A stretch of DNA of 64,000 bases from assembly GCA_964560875.1 (NCBI GenBank), contig CAZLMW010000023.1, positions 1 through 64,000 on the forward strand. Reading direction: 5' to 3'. Under the pieces are notes generated by a model. That model worked only from the letters and a program-made list of their open reading frames with translations, searched no databases and was not told the origin of the DNA. Both the position numbers and the translations under genes were made by a program. Shown one piece after another: positions 1 to 15,000 of the stretch. The DNA comes from CAZLMW01 sp964560875 (GTDB lineage: Bacteria > Myxococcota_A > UBA9042). Position 1 is the stretch's first letter. Every line of letters begins with the position of its first letter.

Positions 1-2
1 AC

Positions 3-3000
3 TGCAACGACAACAACGAGTGCACCGACGACAGCTGCACTCCCTCTGTTCCTGCTGGCAGCGCCGGCAAGAAGGGCTGCATCAACAAGCCGTCGAAGAT
101 GAAGCCGTGCAACGACGCCAACGCCTGCACCAAGCACGAGATGTGCTGGGGCGGCAAGTGCAAAGACGGCAAGCCGGTCAACTGCGACGACGGCAACCCG
201 TGCACCGACGATAGCTGCGATTCCAAGAAGGGCTGCGTCAACAGCAACGACAACAGCAACGCGTGCACGGACGGCAACGTCTGCACGACCAAGGACGTTT
301 GCTGGCAAGGCAAGTGCGTCGGCAAGTCCCCGAAGACCTGCAACGACGGCAACCCCTGCACCGACGACTCCTGCGACACCAAGTCGGGCTGCAAGTTCAA
401 AAACGACAACAGCAACACGTGCTCGGACGCCTCGGTCTGCACCCAGAAGGACGTTTGCTGGGAAGGCAAGTGCGTCGGCAAATCGCCCAAGAACTGCGAC
501 GACGGCGAGTTCTGCACCGACGACAGCTGTGACGCCAACAAGGGCTGCGTCAACAAGCCCGGCAAGATGAAGCCGTGCAACGACGGCAACGCCTGCACCA
601 AGGACGAGATGTGCTGGGGCGGCACCTGCCGCGACGGCAAGCCGGTCAACTGCAACGACGGCAACCCCTGCACGACCGACAGCTGCGACAAGAAGAACGG
701 CTGCGTCAACAAAGCGGCCGACGGCAAGGCGTGCTCGGACGGCAACGTTTGCACCGCGAAGGACAGCTGCTGGGACAGCAAGTGCGTGCCCGGCAAGAAG
801 ATCAACTGCGACGACAACAACGTCTGCACGTCCGATAGCTGTCACAGCAAGAAGGGCTGCCAGCACAGCAACGCCGACGGCAAGGCCTGCACCGACGGTA
901 ACGTCTGCACCCAGAAGGACGTTTGCTGGGAAGGCAAGTGCATGGGCAAGCACCCGCGCAAGTGCGACGACAACAATGTCTGCACCAACGACAAGTGCGA
1001 CGCCAAGCTCGGTTGCCAGCATACCAACAATGACGGCGCCGGCTGCAGCGACAACAGCAAGTGCACCACGGTCGACTCCTGCTCGGACGGCGCGTGCAAG
1101 GGCACCAAGCCGCTCGATTGCGACGACGGCAACCCCTGCACGAAGGACCTCTGCTCGGCGTCGATCGGCTGCCAGCACAAGGCCGACAACAACGGCAAGT
1201 GCAGCGACGGCAACGTCTGCACCACGCTCGACGTCTGCTGGGACGGCAAGTGCGTCGGCAAGTCACCCAAGACCTGCAACGACGGCAACCCCTGCACCGA
1301 CGACAGCTGCCACCCGACCAAGGGCTGCCAGGCGAACAACGACAACAGCAACACCTGCTCGGACGGCGACGTCTGCACGCAAAAGGACGTCTGCTGGGAA
1401 GGCAAGTGCGTTGGCAAATCGCCGAAGAACTGCAACGACGGCGAGTTCTGCACCGACGACAGCTGCCACGCCACCAAGGGCTGCCAGAACAAGCCGGGCA
1501 AGATGAAGCCCTGCAACGATGACAACAAGTGCACCAAGGGCGAGATGTGCTGGGGCGGCACCTGCCGCGACGGAAAGCCGGTCAACTGCGACGACGGCAA
1601 CCCCTGCACCGCCGATAGCTGCCACAAGACCAAGGGCTGCCAACACAGCTTCAAGAATGGCGCCGCCTGCAACGACGGCAACAAGTGCACCGCCGGCGAG
1701 ACCTGCCGGGACGGCAAGTGCGGCAGCGGCAAGCCCGTTGACTGCAACGACTCCAACCCCTGCACCAACGACGGCTGCCACCCGACCAAGGGCTGCGTCT
1801 ACAGCGACGCCGACGGCAAACCCTGCAACGACGGCAACAAGTGCACGCACAAGGAATCCTGCTGGGACGCCAAGTGCTCGGCCGGTCAGCCGGTTGATTG
1901 CGACGACAACAACGTCTGCACCGCCGACAGCTGCTCGGTCAGCCAGGGCTGCACCCACAAGGCCAACAACGGCGTCAAGTGCGACGACGGCAACAAGTGC
2001 ACGGCAGGCGAGAGCTGCTGGGACAAGAAGTGCTCGGGCGGCAAGCCGGTCGACTGCGACGACAACAATGTCTGCACCACCGACAGCTGCAGCAAGAAGC
2101 ACGGCTGCACACACGGCGCGAACAACGGCGGCGACTGCAACGACGGCAACAAGTGCACCACCGGCGAGAGCTGCTGGGACAAGTCGTGCGGCGCCGGCAA
2201 ACCGGTCGACTGCGACGACGGCAACCCCTGCACCACCGACAGCTGCGACAAGGCCAAGGGCTGCGTCTACGGCCACAACGACGGCGCCAAGTGCGCCGAC
2301 GGTTCCAAGTGCACCAGCGGCGACAAGTGCAAGGGCGGCAAGTGCCACGGCGGCGCGGCGGTCGACTGCAACGACAACAACGTCTGCACCACCGACGGCT
2401 GCGACGCGGACAAGGGCTGCACGCACAACACCAATGACGGCGCGAGCTGCGACGACGGCAGCGCCTGCACGGGCGTCGACTGCCCGCACGGCGGCGCGGT
2501 CAAGTCCTGGAAGGCCACCCGCTACGCCAGCAGCAAGCACGCGATCTGGCTGCCTGGCCTGTACGGCGGACACACCGAGCTCTACCTCGCCGCGAACGCG
2601 CGTCTAACGCTCTACGCCGACGGCACCGTCAACCTCACCGGTACTGCGATCGCCTTCAAGGGCGGCGCGCAGACCTGGAACGTCAACGTGTGGTGGACCC
2701 ACCGTGGCCTCGGCGCTGCGGGTGTCGGCAGCGGCGGCGCGAAGGGCGCGCACCTCGGCGATTGGAAGACCTGGGACTTCTTCGACATGACGTCCGGCAA
2801 GCTGACGCGCTCCAACGGCGACGTCATCACGCTGACTCAGCGTCCGGCCAACAGCGCGATCCCGATGCAGATGGGCGTCGGCGCCAACGACAAGGAAAAG
2901 GGCCAGCTCGGCATGTCCACCTGGATGTGGTGGACGCTCAAGAGCGGCGGCAAGGTCACCAAGGGCAAGGGCGACTTCAACCTCGACCTCGCGCCGGTTC

Positions 3001-6000
3001 CGGTCATCAACAACTGCGACGTCTGCAAGGGCGGCAAGTGCACCGGTGGCAAGCCGGTCAACTGCGACGACGGCAACGTCTGCACGACCGATAGCTGCGA
3101 CCCAGATGGAAAGAAAACGGGGACGAAGGGCTGCGTGAACAAGGCCGCCGACGGCCATGAGTGCGACGACGGCAACGCGTGCACCACGGTCGACTCCTGC
3201 TGGGACAAGAAGTGCACCGGCAAGAACCCGCCCGACTGCGACGACAACAACGTCTGTACGACGGACAGCTGCGACCAGAAGAAGGGCTGCGTCCACTCCG
3301 CCAACGACGGCGCGAAGTGCAACGATGGCAACGCCTGCACCACGGTCGACTCCTGCCGGGACAGCAAATGCACCGGCAAGAACCCGCCCAACTGCGACGA
3401 CAACAACACCTGCACCGACGACTCGTGCGACCCGACGAAGGGCTGCGTCAACAAGCCCAGCAAGATGAAGCCGTGCGACGACGGCAACGCCTGCACCACG
3501 GGCGAAATGTGCTGGGGCGGGTCCTGCCGTGACGGCAAGCCGGTCAAGTGTGACGACGGCAACCCCTGCACCGACGACTACTGCGACAAGAAAGCGGGCT
3601 GCAAGAGCAAGGACGACAACAGCAACAAGTGCAGCGACGGCAACGTCTGCACCACCAAGGACGTCTGCTGGGAAGGCAAGTGCGTTGGTAAGTCGCCGAA
3701 GAGCTGCGACGACAGCAACGTCTGCACCGCCGACAGCTGCCACAAGACCAAGGGCTGCCAGAACACCGCGACGTCAGGCAACAAGTGTGACGACGGCAAC
3801 AAGTGCACGACCCTGGACACCTGCTGGGACAAGAAGTGCGTCGGCAAGAACGCGCCGAACTGCGACGACAACAACGTCTGCACCAAGGACTGGTGCCACA
3901 AGACGAAGGGCTGCCAGAACACCGCGACCAAGGGCAACAAGTGCGACGACGGCAACAAGTGCACGACGATCGACACCTGCTGGGACAAGAAGTGCACCGG
4001 TAAGGGCGCGCTGAACTGCAACGACGACAACACCTGCACCGACGACAGCTGCGACCCGAAGAAGGGCTGCCAGCACAAGCCGAGCAAGATGAAGCCGTGC
4101 GACGACGGCAACAAGTGCACCACCGGCGAGATGTGCTGGGGCGGCACCTGCCGTGACGGCAAGCCGGTCAAGTGCAACGACGGCAACCCCTGCACCGACG
4201 ATTTCTGCCACAAGACCAAGGGCTGCCAGGCCAAGAACGACAACACGAACTCGTGCTCGGACGGCAACGTCTGCACGACGAAAGATGTCTGCTGGGAAGG
4301 CAAGTGCATGGGCAAGTCGCCCAAGACCTGCAACGACGGCAACCCCTGCACCGACGACTACTGTCACAAGACCAAGGGCTGCCAGGCCGACAACGACAAC
4401 AGCAACAAGTGCTCCGACGGCAACGTCTGCACCAAGAAGGACATCTGCTGGGAAGGCAAGTGCGTGGGCAAATCGCCCAAGACCTGCAACGACGGCAACG
4501 TCTGCACCAAGGACAGCTGCCACAAGACCAAGGGCTGCGTCTTCACCGCCACCGCGGGCAACAAGTGCGACGACGGCAACAAGTGCACCGTCACCGACAC
4601 CTGCTGGGACAAGAAGTGCACCGGTAAGGGCGCCCCGACGTGCGACGACGGCAACCCCTGCACCGACGACTACTGCGACAAGAAGTACGGCTGCAAGGCC
4701 AAGTACGACAACAGCAACACGTGCTCCGACGGCAACGTCTGCACCACCAAGGACTACTGCTACAAGGGCAAGTGCAAGGGAACGTCACCCAAGAGCTGCA
4801 ACGACAACAACGTCTGCACCAAGGACAGCTGCCACCCGACCAAGGGCTGCCAGAACTCCGCGACATCCGGCAACAAGTGCGACGACGGCAACAAGTGCAC
4901 GCTCGTCGACACCTGCTGGGACAAGAAGTGCACCGGCAAGGGCGCGCCCAAGTGCGACGACGGCAACCCCTGCACCGATGACAGCTGCGACAAGGCCGCC
5001 AACAATGGCAAGGGGGGCTGCAGCACCAAGCCGAGCAAGATGAAGCCGTGCGACGACGGCAACAAGTGCACCACGGGCGAGATGTGCTGGGGCGGCACCT
5101 GCCGTGACGGCAAGCCGGTCAAGTGCGATGACGGCAACGTCTGCACCATCGACTACTGCGACAAGAAGGCCGGCTGCAAGACCAAGTGGGCCAACGGCAA
5201 GGCCTGCAACGACGGCAACGTCTGCACCACGATGGACGTCTGCTGGGAAGGCAAGTGCGTCGGCAAGAACCCCAAGAAGTGCAACGACAACAACCCGTGC
5301 ACCGACGACTTCTGCCACAAGACCAAGGGCTGCCAGGCCAAGAACAACAACGCCAACAAGTGCACCGACGGCAACGTCTGCACCACCAAGGACGTGTGTT
5401 GGGAAGGCAAGTGCGTCGGCAAATCGCCCAAGGCCTGCGACGACGGCAACCCGTGCACCGACGACTACTGCGACAAGAAGTACGGCTGCAAGGCCAAGTA
5501 CGACAACAGCAACACGTGCTCCGACGGCAACGTCTGCACCCAGAAGGACGTCTGCTACAAGGGCAAGTGCAAGGGAACGTCGCCCAAGAGCTGCAACGAC
5601 AACAACGTCTGCACCAAGGACAGCTGCCACCCGACGAAGGGCTGCCAGAACACCGCGACGTCAGGCAACAAGTGCGACGACGGCAACAAGTGCACGCTCG
5701 TCGACACCTGCTGGGACAAGAAGTGCACCGGCAAGGGCGCGCCCAAGTGCGACGACGGCAACCCCTGCACCGACGACTTCTGTGACAAGGCGAAAGGCTG
5801 CACGAGCAAGCCGAGCAAGATGAAGCCGTGCGACGACGGCAACAAGTGCACCACCGACGAGATGTGCTGGGGCGGCACCTGCCGTGACGGCAAGCCGGTC
5901 AAGTGCAACGACAACAACCCGTGCACCGACGACTACTGCCACAAGACCAAGGGCTGCTGGTTCAAGAACGACAACACCAACAAGTGCACCGACGGCAACG

Positions 6001-9000
6001 TCTGCACCCAGAAGGACGTCTGCTGGGAAGGCAAGTGCATGGGCAAATCGCCCAAGACCTGCAACGACGGCAACCCGTGCACCGACGACTTCTGCCACAA
6101 GACCAAGGGCTGCCAGGCCGACAACGACAACAGCAACAAGTGCAACGACGGCAACGTGTGCACGCTGGTCGACTACTGCTGGGAAGGCAACTGCGTCGGT
6201 AAGGGCGTCAAGACCTGCAACGACAACAACGTCTGCACCAAGGACAGCTGCAAGCCGGGCGTCGGCTGCTTCTTCCAGCCGCTCACCGGCAACAAGTGCG
6301 ACGACGGCAACAAGTGCACCACGCTTGACCTCTGCTCGGGCGGCAAGTGCGCCGGTTCCGGTGGCCCCGACTGCTCGGACGGCAACCCCTGCACCAAGGA
6401 CTGGTGCGACAGCAAGAAGGGCTGCCTGAGCAAGGCCGCCAACGGCATCAAGTGCGACGACGCCAACAAGTGCACGACCGGCGAGACCTGCTGGGACAAG
6501 AAGTGCGGCTCGGGCAAGCCGGTTGTCTGCAACGACAACAACGTCTGCACCAAGGACGCCTGCGACAGCAAGAAGGGCTGCGTCCACAAGCCGGCCGACG
6601 GCGTCTCCTGCACCGACGGCAACGCCTGCAACGGCGCCGAGAGCTGCTGGGACGGTGCCTGCAAGAAGGGCACGCCGCTCAAGTGCAACGACAATAACGT
6701 CTGCACCAATGACGGCTGCAACCCCAAGACCGGCTGCACGCACACCAACAACACCAACCCGTGCGACGACGGCAACGCCTGCACCGGCGAGTGCAAGGGC
6801 GGCGGCGTCAAAGCTGCGTACAAGGCCAAGCCGTTCGTCAGCAACAACCACGCGCTCACCCTCAAGGGGCTGTATGGCAAGAAAGACGTCGAGTTCCAGT
6901 TCAAGGGCGGCAGCGGCACGCTGACCTGGTTCAACAACGGCACCATGAAGCTGACCGGCACGCTCGTCGCGTTCACCGGCGCGGGCGGCAGCGATCCCGT
7001 CGGCGGCAACTGGACGGTCACGAGCACGTTCAAGTACCGCGGCAAAGGCAAGGCTGGCGTCGGCGGCGGCGGGGCCAAGTGCGCCAGTGGCAACGCTTGG
7101 CTGAACTGGCACTTCTTCGACATGACCGGCGGCAAGCTGGTGCACAGCGGCAACGGCGACGTCATCACGCTCAAGCAATGGCCGGCCAACAGCCTGCACC
7201 CGACGCAGCTCGGCACCAACAAGGCCAACTGCAAGGACGGCGACCTCGGGCTCAGCAACTGGGTCTGGTGGAACATGACGCAGAAGAGCGGCAAGAAGTC
7301 CGGCGGCAAGGGCGACTACAACATGGACCTCGACCCGAACCCGGTCGACAACAACTGCGACGTCTGCAAGGGCGGCAAGTGCACCGGCGGCGCGCCTGTC
7401 AACTGCGACGACGGCAACCCCTGCACCGACGACACGTGCACCGCCAAGGGCGGCTGCTCGAGCAAGCCCGCCGACGGCAAGACCTGCACCGACGGCAACG
7501 CCTGCACCGACGGCGACAGCTGCTGGGACAGCAAGTGCAAGCCCGGCAAGGCCACGAACTGCAATGACAACAACGTCTGCACGACCGATTCGTGCGACCC
7601 GAAGAAGGGCTGCGTCAACAAGAACGCCGACGGTAAGGCCTGCAGCGACGGCAACGCCTGCACCGACAAGGACTCCTGCTGGGACGCCAAGTGCGCGCCG
7701 GGCAAGAAGAAGAACTGCAACGACGGCAACCCCTGCACCGCCGACAGCTGCGACGCCAAGAAAGGCTGCGTCAACAAGCCGGACAATAACGGCAGGTGCG
7801 ACGACGGCAACAAGTGCAACGGCGCCGAGTTCTGCGACAACGGCACCTGCCGCGAGGGCAAGCCCGAGAAGTGCAACGACAACAACGTCTGCACCAAGGA
7901 CAGCTGCCACGCGAAGAAGGGCTGCGTCTACACCGCGACGAGCGGCAACAAGTGCGACGACGGCAACAAATGCACCACGGTCGACACCTGCTGGGACAAG
8001 AAGTGCATCGGCAAGGGCGCCCCGAACTGCAACGACAACAACGTCTGCACCAAGGACAGCTGCAACCCGAAGACGGGCTGCCAGAACACCGCCACCAAGG
8101 GCAACAAGTGCGACGACGGCAACAAGTGCACGCTCGTCGACACCTGCTGGGACAAGAAGTGCACCGGCAAGGGCGCGCCCAAGTGCGACGACGGCAACCC
8201 CTGCACCGACGACTTCTGTGACAAGGCGAAAGGCTGCACGAGCAAGCCGAGCAAGATGAAGCCGTGCGACGACGGCAACAAGTGCACCACCGACGAGATG
8301 TGCTGGGGCGGCACCTGCCGTGACGGCAAGCCGGTCAAGTGCAACGACAACAACCCGTGCACCGACGACAGCTGCCACAAGACCAAGGGCTGCCAGTACA
8401 ACAACGACAACACCAACAAGTGCAGCGACGGCGACGTATGCACGACGAAGGACGTCTGCTGGGAAGGCAAGTGCATGGGCAAGTCGCCCAAGACTTGCAA
8501 CGACGGCAACCCCTGCACCGACGACTACTGTCACAAGACGAAGGGCTGCTGGAGCAAGAACGACAACAGCAACAAGTGCACCGACGGCAACGTCTGCACC
8601 ACGATGGATCGCTGCTGGGAAGGCAAGTGCGTCGGCAAGAACCCCAAGAAGTGCAACGACGGCAACGTCTGCACGTCCGATAGCTGCCACAAGACGAAGG
8701 GTTGCGTTTACTCCGCGGCCGACGGCAAGGCGTGCTCGGACAACAACAAGTGCACCGACAAGGACAGCTGCTGGGACAAGAAGTGCGTCCCGGGCAAGAA
8801 GGTGAGCTGCGACGACAACGACGTCTGCACCGCCGATAGCTGCCACTCGAAGAAGGGCTGCGTCAACAAGGCGACCGCCGGCAACAAGTGCGACGACGGC
8901 AACGCGTGCACCACCGGCGAGACCTGCTGGGACAAGAAGTGCACCGCTGGCAAGCCGGTCAACTGCAACGACAACAACGTCTGCACGACCGACAGCTGCG

Positions 9001-12000
9001 ACGCCAAGAAGGGCTGCGTCAACAAGAACGCTGACGGCAAGACCTGCACCGACGGCAACGTCTGCACGGTCGGCGACTCCTGCTGGGACGGCGCCTGCAA
9101 GTCCGGCTCGGCCAAGAAGTGCGACGACGGCGACAAGTGCACCAAGGACAGCTGCGACAAGGTCAAGGGCTGCCAGACCAAGCCCACCGGCCCCAACGGC
9201 GACAAGGAGATCTGCAACGGTCTCGACGACAACTGCAACGGCAAGACCGACGAGGACTGCACGTTCCCGAGCTGCCCGCTCATCCTCAACTTCGAGACCG
9301 ACCCCGCCGGCAACGCCCTGCCCGCCGGCACCGTGATGAGCAAGCAGTACAAGCCCTGGATCGCCGAAGTCAGCGCCGACAACGCGCACCCGGCGCACCC
9401 CGACAAGGCCATCGTCTTCGATTCACGCAACCCGACCGGTGGTGACACCGACCTGAGCGGCCCGTGGAGCAAGAAGTGGAAGAACCTGCTGATCATCGCT
9501 GAGAACGACAAGGACGCGAACAACGACGGTCTGGTCGACGTGCCGGACGACGAAGCCAAGGGCGGCGTCATCACGCTGAAATTCGACTGGTCGGTGTTCT
9601 TCTACGGCCTCGCGCTCATGGACATCGAAGAGAGCGGCGGCAAGATCGTCGTGACCTACAAAAACGGCGCCAAGACGACCCACGCGATCAAGCCGAAGGG
9701 CAACGCGCAGGTCCAGGAATGGTTCCTCTACAAGGGTGGCGTCGTCCAAATCGACATCCACCTGGCTGGCTCGGGCGCCATCGACTACCCGTGCTACTGC
9801 CCGGAGAAGAAGTGCATCCCGACCGGTAAGGAAATCTGCGACGGCGTCGACAACGACTGCGACGGCAGCATTGACGAGGGCGGACACGCGCTGTGCTCGG
9901 ACGGCAACGCCTGCAACGGCAAGGAAACCTGCCACGGCAAGTCCAAGTGCAAGGCCGGTACCCCGGTGAGCTGCAACGACGGCAACATCTGCACGACCGA
10001 TAGCTGCGACAAGTCGACTGGTAAGTGCATCTTCAAGGCCGCTGACGGTGTCAAATGCACCGACGGTAACGCGTGCACGGTCGGCGATTCCTGCTGGGAC
10101 AAGAAATGCGTCCCGGGCAAGAAGACCAACTGCGACGACAACAACGTCTGCACCACCGACTCCTGCAACAGCAAGACCGGCAAGTGCACCAACAAGTGGG
10201 CCAACGGCGTCAAGTGCACCGACGGCAACGCCTGCACGGTCGGCGACGAGTGCTGGGACGGCAAATGCGTGCCTGGCAAGAAGACCCAGTGCAACGACGG
10301 CAACGTCTGCACCACCGATTCGTGCAACACCAAGACCGGCAAATGCCAGTACAGCGCGGTGAAGAACGGCGCCACCTGCAACGACGGCAACGTCTGCACG
10401 CAGATGGACGTTTGCTGGGAAGGCAAGTGCACGGGCAAGAACCCGAAGAAGTGCGATGATGGCAACGTCTGCACCAAGGATCACTGCAACAAGATCAAGG
10501 GCTGCTTCCACAACAACCACAACGGCGTTGGCTGCAACGACGGCAACGCCTGCACCACGATGGATCGCTGCTGGGAAGGCAAGTGCGTCGGCAAGAACCC
10601 GAAGGTCTGCAACGACGGCAACCTGTGCACCAACGACAGCTGCCACAAGACCAAGGGTTGCGTATACACCGCGGCCAACGGCAAGGCGTGCTCGGACAAC
10701 AACAAGTGCACCGCGAAGGACGCGTGCTGGGACGGCAAGTGCGTCCCGGGCAAGAAGGTCAACTGCGACGACAACAACGTCTGCACGAGCGATTCGTGCC
10801 ACGCGTCGAAGGGCTGCCAGTACAAGGCGACGTCGGGCAACAAGTGCGACGACGGCAACGCTTGCACCAAGGGCGAGACCTGCTGGGACAAGAAGTGCAC
10901 CGCCGGCAAGAAGGTCGACTGCGACGACAACAACGTCTGCACGACCGATAGCTGCGATACGAAGAAGGGCTGCCAGTCCAAGAACAACGACGGCGCGACC
11001 TGCACCGACGGTTCCAAGTGCACCAGCGGCGACAGCTGCTGGGACGGCAAGTGCGTTCCCGGCAAGAAGATCGACTGCGACGACAACAACGTCTGCACCA
11101 ACGACAGCTGCAACGCGAGCAAAGGCTGCGTCAACAGCGCCAACGGCAACGTCTGCAACGACGGCAACGCCTGCACCGGTAGCTGCCCCAACGGCGGCGT
11201 CAAAGCGCTCTACCGCGCCAAGCGTTTCCACAGCAGCAACCACGCGCTGACCTTCAAGGGCCTGTACGGCAAGAACGACGTCGAGATGCACTTCGCGAAC
11301 GACTCCGGTCGCTTCACCTGGAGCAACGACGGCACCGCGACGCTGACCGGCACGGCCAAGGCGTTCACGACCGCTGGCGGAAGCGACCCGGTCGGTGGCA
11401 CCTGGACCGTCAAGGTCACCTACAAGTACCGCGGCCAGGGCGCGGCCGGTCAGGGCTCCGGTGGGCCGAAGGGCAGCAACAACCCGGCGCTGACCGACAA
11501 CTGGCACTACTTCGACATGACCGGTTCGAAGATCTCGCACAGCAGCAACGGCGACGTCATCACCCTGACGCAGCGTCCGGCTGGCTCCGTGTACCCGTTC
11601 CAGGTTGGCACCGGCGCCAACGACAAGGACCTCGACTTCGGCGCGAGCGCCTGGTGGAACTGGACCAAGACCAGCTCCAAGGGCGTCAAGACGAAGGGCC
11701 ACGGCGACTCCAACATGGACTTCGACGCGCTCACCGTGCCCCCGAGCGACTGCGACCAGTGCCACAACGGCAAGTGCGAGGGCGGCAAGGACAAGAAGTG
11801 CGACGACGGCAACCCGTGCACCGCTGACAGCTGCAACACCAAGACCGGCAAGTGCGTTTACAACAACGACAACAACGGTTCGTGCAGCGACAACAACGTC
11901 TGCACCCAGAAAGACGTCTGCTGGGAAGGCAAGTGCGTGGGCAAATCGCCCAAGAGCTGCGACGACAACAACGTCTGCACCAACGACAAGTGCGACAGCA

Positions 12001-15000
12001 AGTTGGGCTGCGTCCACACCAACGCCGACGGCAAGACCTGCAGCGACAACAGCGCCTGCACCAAGGGCGACAGCTGCTGGGACGCCAAGTGCGTGCCCGG
12101 CAAGAAGATCGACTGCAACGACGGCAACGTCTGCACCACCGACAGTTGCGACGCCAAGTACGGCTGCCAGTACAAGGCCGCCAACGGCGTCAAGTGCTCC
12201 GACGGCAACAAGTGCACCGGCAGCGATGAGTGCTGGGACAAGAAGTGCGTCAGCGGCAAGCCCGTCAACTGCAACGACAACAACGTCTGCACCAACGACA
12301 GCTGCGACAAGGCCAAGGGCTGCGTCAACAGCAACGCCGACGGCAAGGTTTGCAGCGACGGCAACAAGTGCACCAAGGGCGACAGCTGCTGGGACGCCAA
12401 GTGCGTGCCGGGCAAGAAGGTCGACTGCAATGACGGCAACATCTGCACCAACGACGCGTGCCACAAGACCAAGGGCTGCGTGCACACGTCGGCCAACGGC
12501 AAGACCTGCGACGACGGCAGCAAGTGCACCAAGTGGGACATGTGCTGGGAGCGCAAGTGCGTGGGCAAAGACCCGCTCAAGTGCGACGACGGCAACGTCT
12601 GCACCAAGGACAGCTGCAACCCGAAGACCGGTTGTGTCTACGCGGCCAACGACGGCGCCAAGTGCTCCGACGGCAACAAGTGCACCCTGGTCGACGCTTG
12701 CTGGGACAAGAAGTGCGTCGGTAAGGGCGCGCCCAACTGCAACGACAACAACCCGTGCACCGACGATTCGTGCCACGCCAAGGTCGGCTGCCAGAACAAG
12801 AACGACAACACCAACAAGTGCACTGACGGCAACGTCTGCACGACGAAGGATGTCTGCTGGGAAGGCAAGTGCATCGGCAAATCCCCCAAGAACTGCAACG
12901 ACGGCAACCCTTGTACCGACGACTACTGTCACAAGACGAAGGGCTGCTGGAGCAAGAACGACAACAAGAACACGTGCTCGGACGGCAACGTCTGCACCAA
13001 ACGGGACACGTGCTGGGAAGGCAAGTGCGTGGGCAAGGACCCGCTCAACTGCAACGACAGCAACCCGTGCACCGACGACAGCTGCGACAAGGGAAAGGGC
13101 TGCCAGAACAAGCCGAGCAAGATGAAGCCGTGCAACGACGGCAACGCCTGCACCACCGGCGAGATGTGCTGGGGCGGCACCTGCCGTGACGGCAAGCCGG
13201 TCAAGTGCAACGACAACAAGCCGTGCACCGACGACTATTGCCACAAGACCAAGGGCTGCTGGTTCAAGAACGACAACACCAACAAGTGCAGCGACGGCAA
13301 CGTCTGCACCCAGAAGGACGTCTGCTGGGAAGGCAAGTGCATCGGCAAATCACCCAAGACCTGCAACGACAACAACGTCTGCACCAAGGACAGCTGCCAC
13401 GCCACGAAGGGCTGCCAGTACGCCAACAACGACGGCGGCAGCTGCTCGGACGGCAACGCCTGTACCACCGGCGAGAGCTGCTCGAACGGCAAGTGCACCG
13501 GCGGCAAGAAGGTCACGTGCGACGACGGCAACGTCTGCACCGACGATTCCTGCAACACGGCAAAGGGCTGCGTTTACACGAACAACACCAACACGTGCGA
13601 CGACGGCAGCGCCTGCACCGGTTCCTGCCCGCGCGGTGGCGTTTTGAAGAAGTGGCGCGCCACGCGGTACGCATCCAACCAGCACGCGGTCTGGCTGCCG
13701 GGTCTGTACGGCAACCACGTCAACATGTACCTGGCCGCCGACGCGCGGATGACCTGGTACAAGGACGGCACGCTGAACCTGGTCGGCACGGCCATCTCCT
13801 ACAAGGGCACCAAGGGCAGCTGGAAGATCAACCTCTGGTGGAAGTACCGCGGCAAGGGCTCCGCGGGTGTCGGCGGCGGTGGCGTCAAGGGCGGTCACCT
13901 CGGTGATTGGAAGACGTGGGACTTCTTCGACATGACCTCCGGTGTCATGAACCGCATCGGCAACAACGACGTCATCACGCTGACCCAGCGTCCGGCCAAC
14001 AGCCTGCATCCGCTGCAGGTCGGTGTCGGCGCCAACGACAAGGAGAAGGGCCAGCTGGGTGCGAGCACCTGGATCAACTGGGTCCTCAAGTCGGGCAGCA
14101 AGACGTGGACGGGCAAGGGCGACTACAACCTGGACCTGCACGCTGTTCCGTTCACCAACAACTGCGACGTCTGCAAAGACGGCAAGTGCACCGGCGGCAA
14201 GGTCATCGACTGCGACGACGGCAACCCCTGCACCGACGACAGCTGCAACGCCGAGAAGGGCTGCCAGTCCAAGCCGGCAGATGGCAAGACCTGCACCGAC
14301 GGCAACGCCTGCACCGACGGCGACTCCTGCTGGGACCGCAAGTGCGTGCCGGGCAAGAAGAAGAGCTGCAACGACAACAACGTCTGCACCAACGACTCCT
14401 GCGACGCCAAGAAGGGCTGCCAGTACAGCAACGCCGACGGCAAGACCTGCTCGGACGGCTCGGTCTGCACCGACAAGGACAGCTGCTGGGACGCCAAGTG
14501 CAAGCCCGGCAAGGCCAAAAACTGCAACGACGGCAACGTCTGCACGGCCGATAGCTGCCACGCCACGAAGGGCTGCCAGCACAGTGCGACCAAGGGCAAC
14601 AGCTGCGACGACGGCAACAAGTGCACCACGGCAACCACCTGCTGGGACAAGAAGTGCACGAGCGGCAAGAAGGTCAACTGCAACGACAACAACGTCTGCA
14701 CGACCGATTCCTGCAACGCCAAGACCGGCTGCAGCAACGTGAACAACAGCAACACGTGCTCGGACGGCTCGGCCTGCACCAGCGGCGACAAGTGCTCGGG
14801 CGGCAAGTGCAAGCCTGGCAGCACCATCAAGTGCAACGACAACAACGTCTGCACCTCGGACAGCTGCAACAGCTCGAAGGGCTGCGTCTACACCGCGACG
14901 AAGGGCAACCCTTGCAACGACGGCAACGCCTGCACCACCGGTGAGACCTGCTGGGACAAGAAGTGCACCGCTGGCAAGAAGGTGACCTGCAACGACAACA

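Noticed and set aside
5661..9398. Very long minus-strand open frame opposite the 18-kb repeat gene (others at 9423-13244 and 15402-18389)
   Set aside because: Ala/Val/Arg-dominated mirror of a stop-poor, high-GC periodic sequence. No signal peptide, domain or ribosome-binding site; the plus-strand frame explains the DNA.
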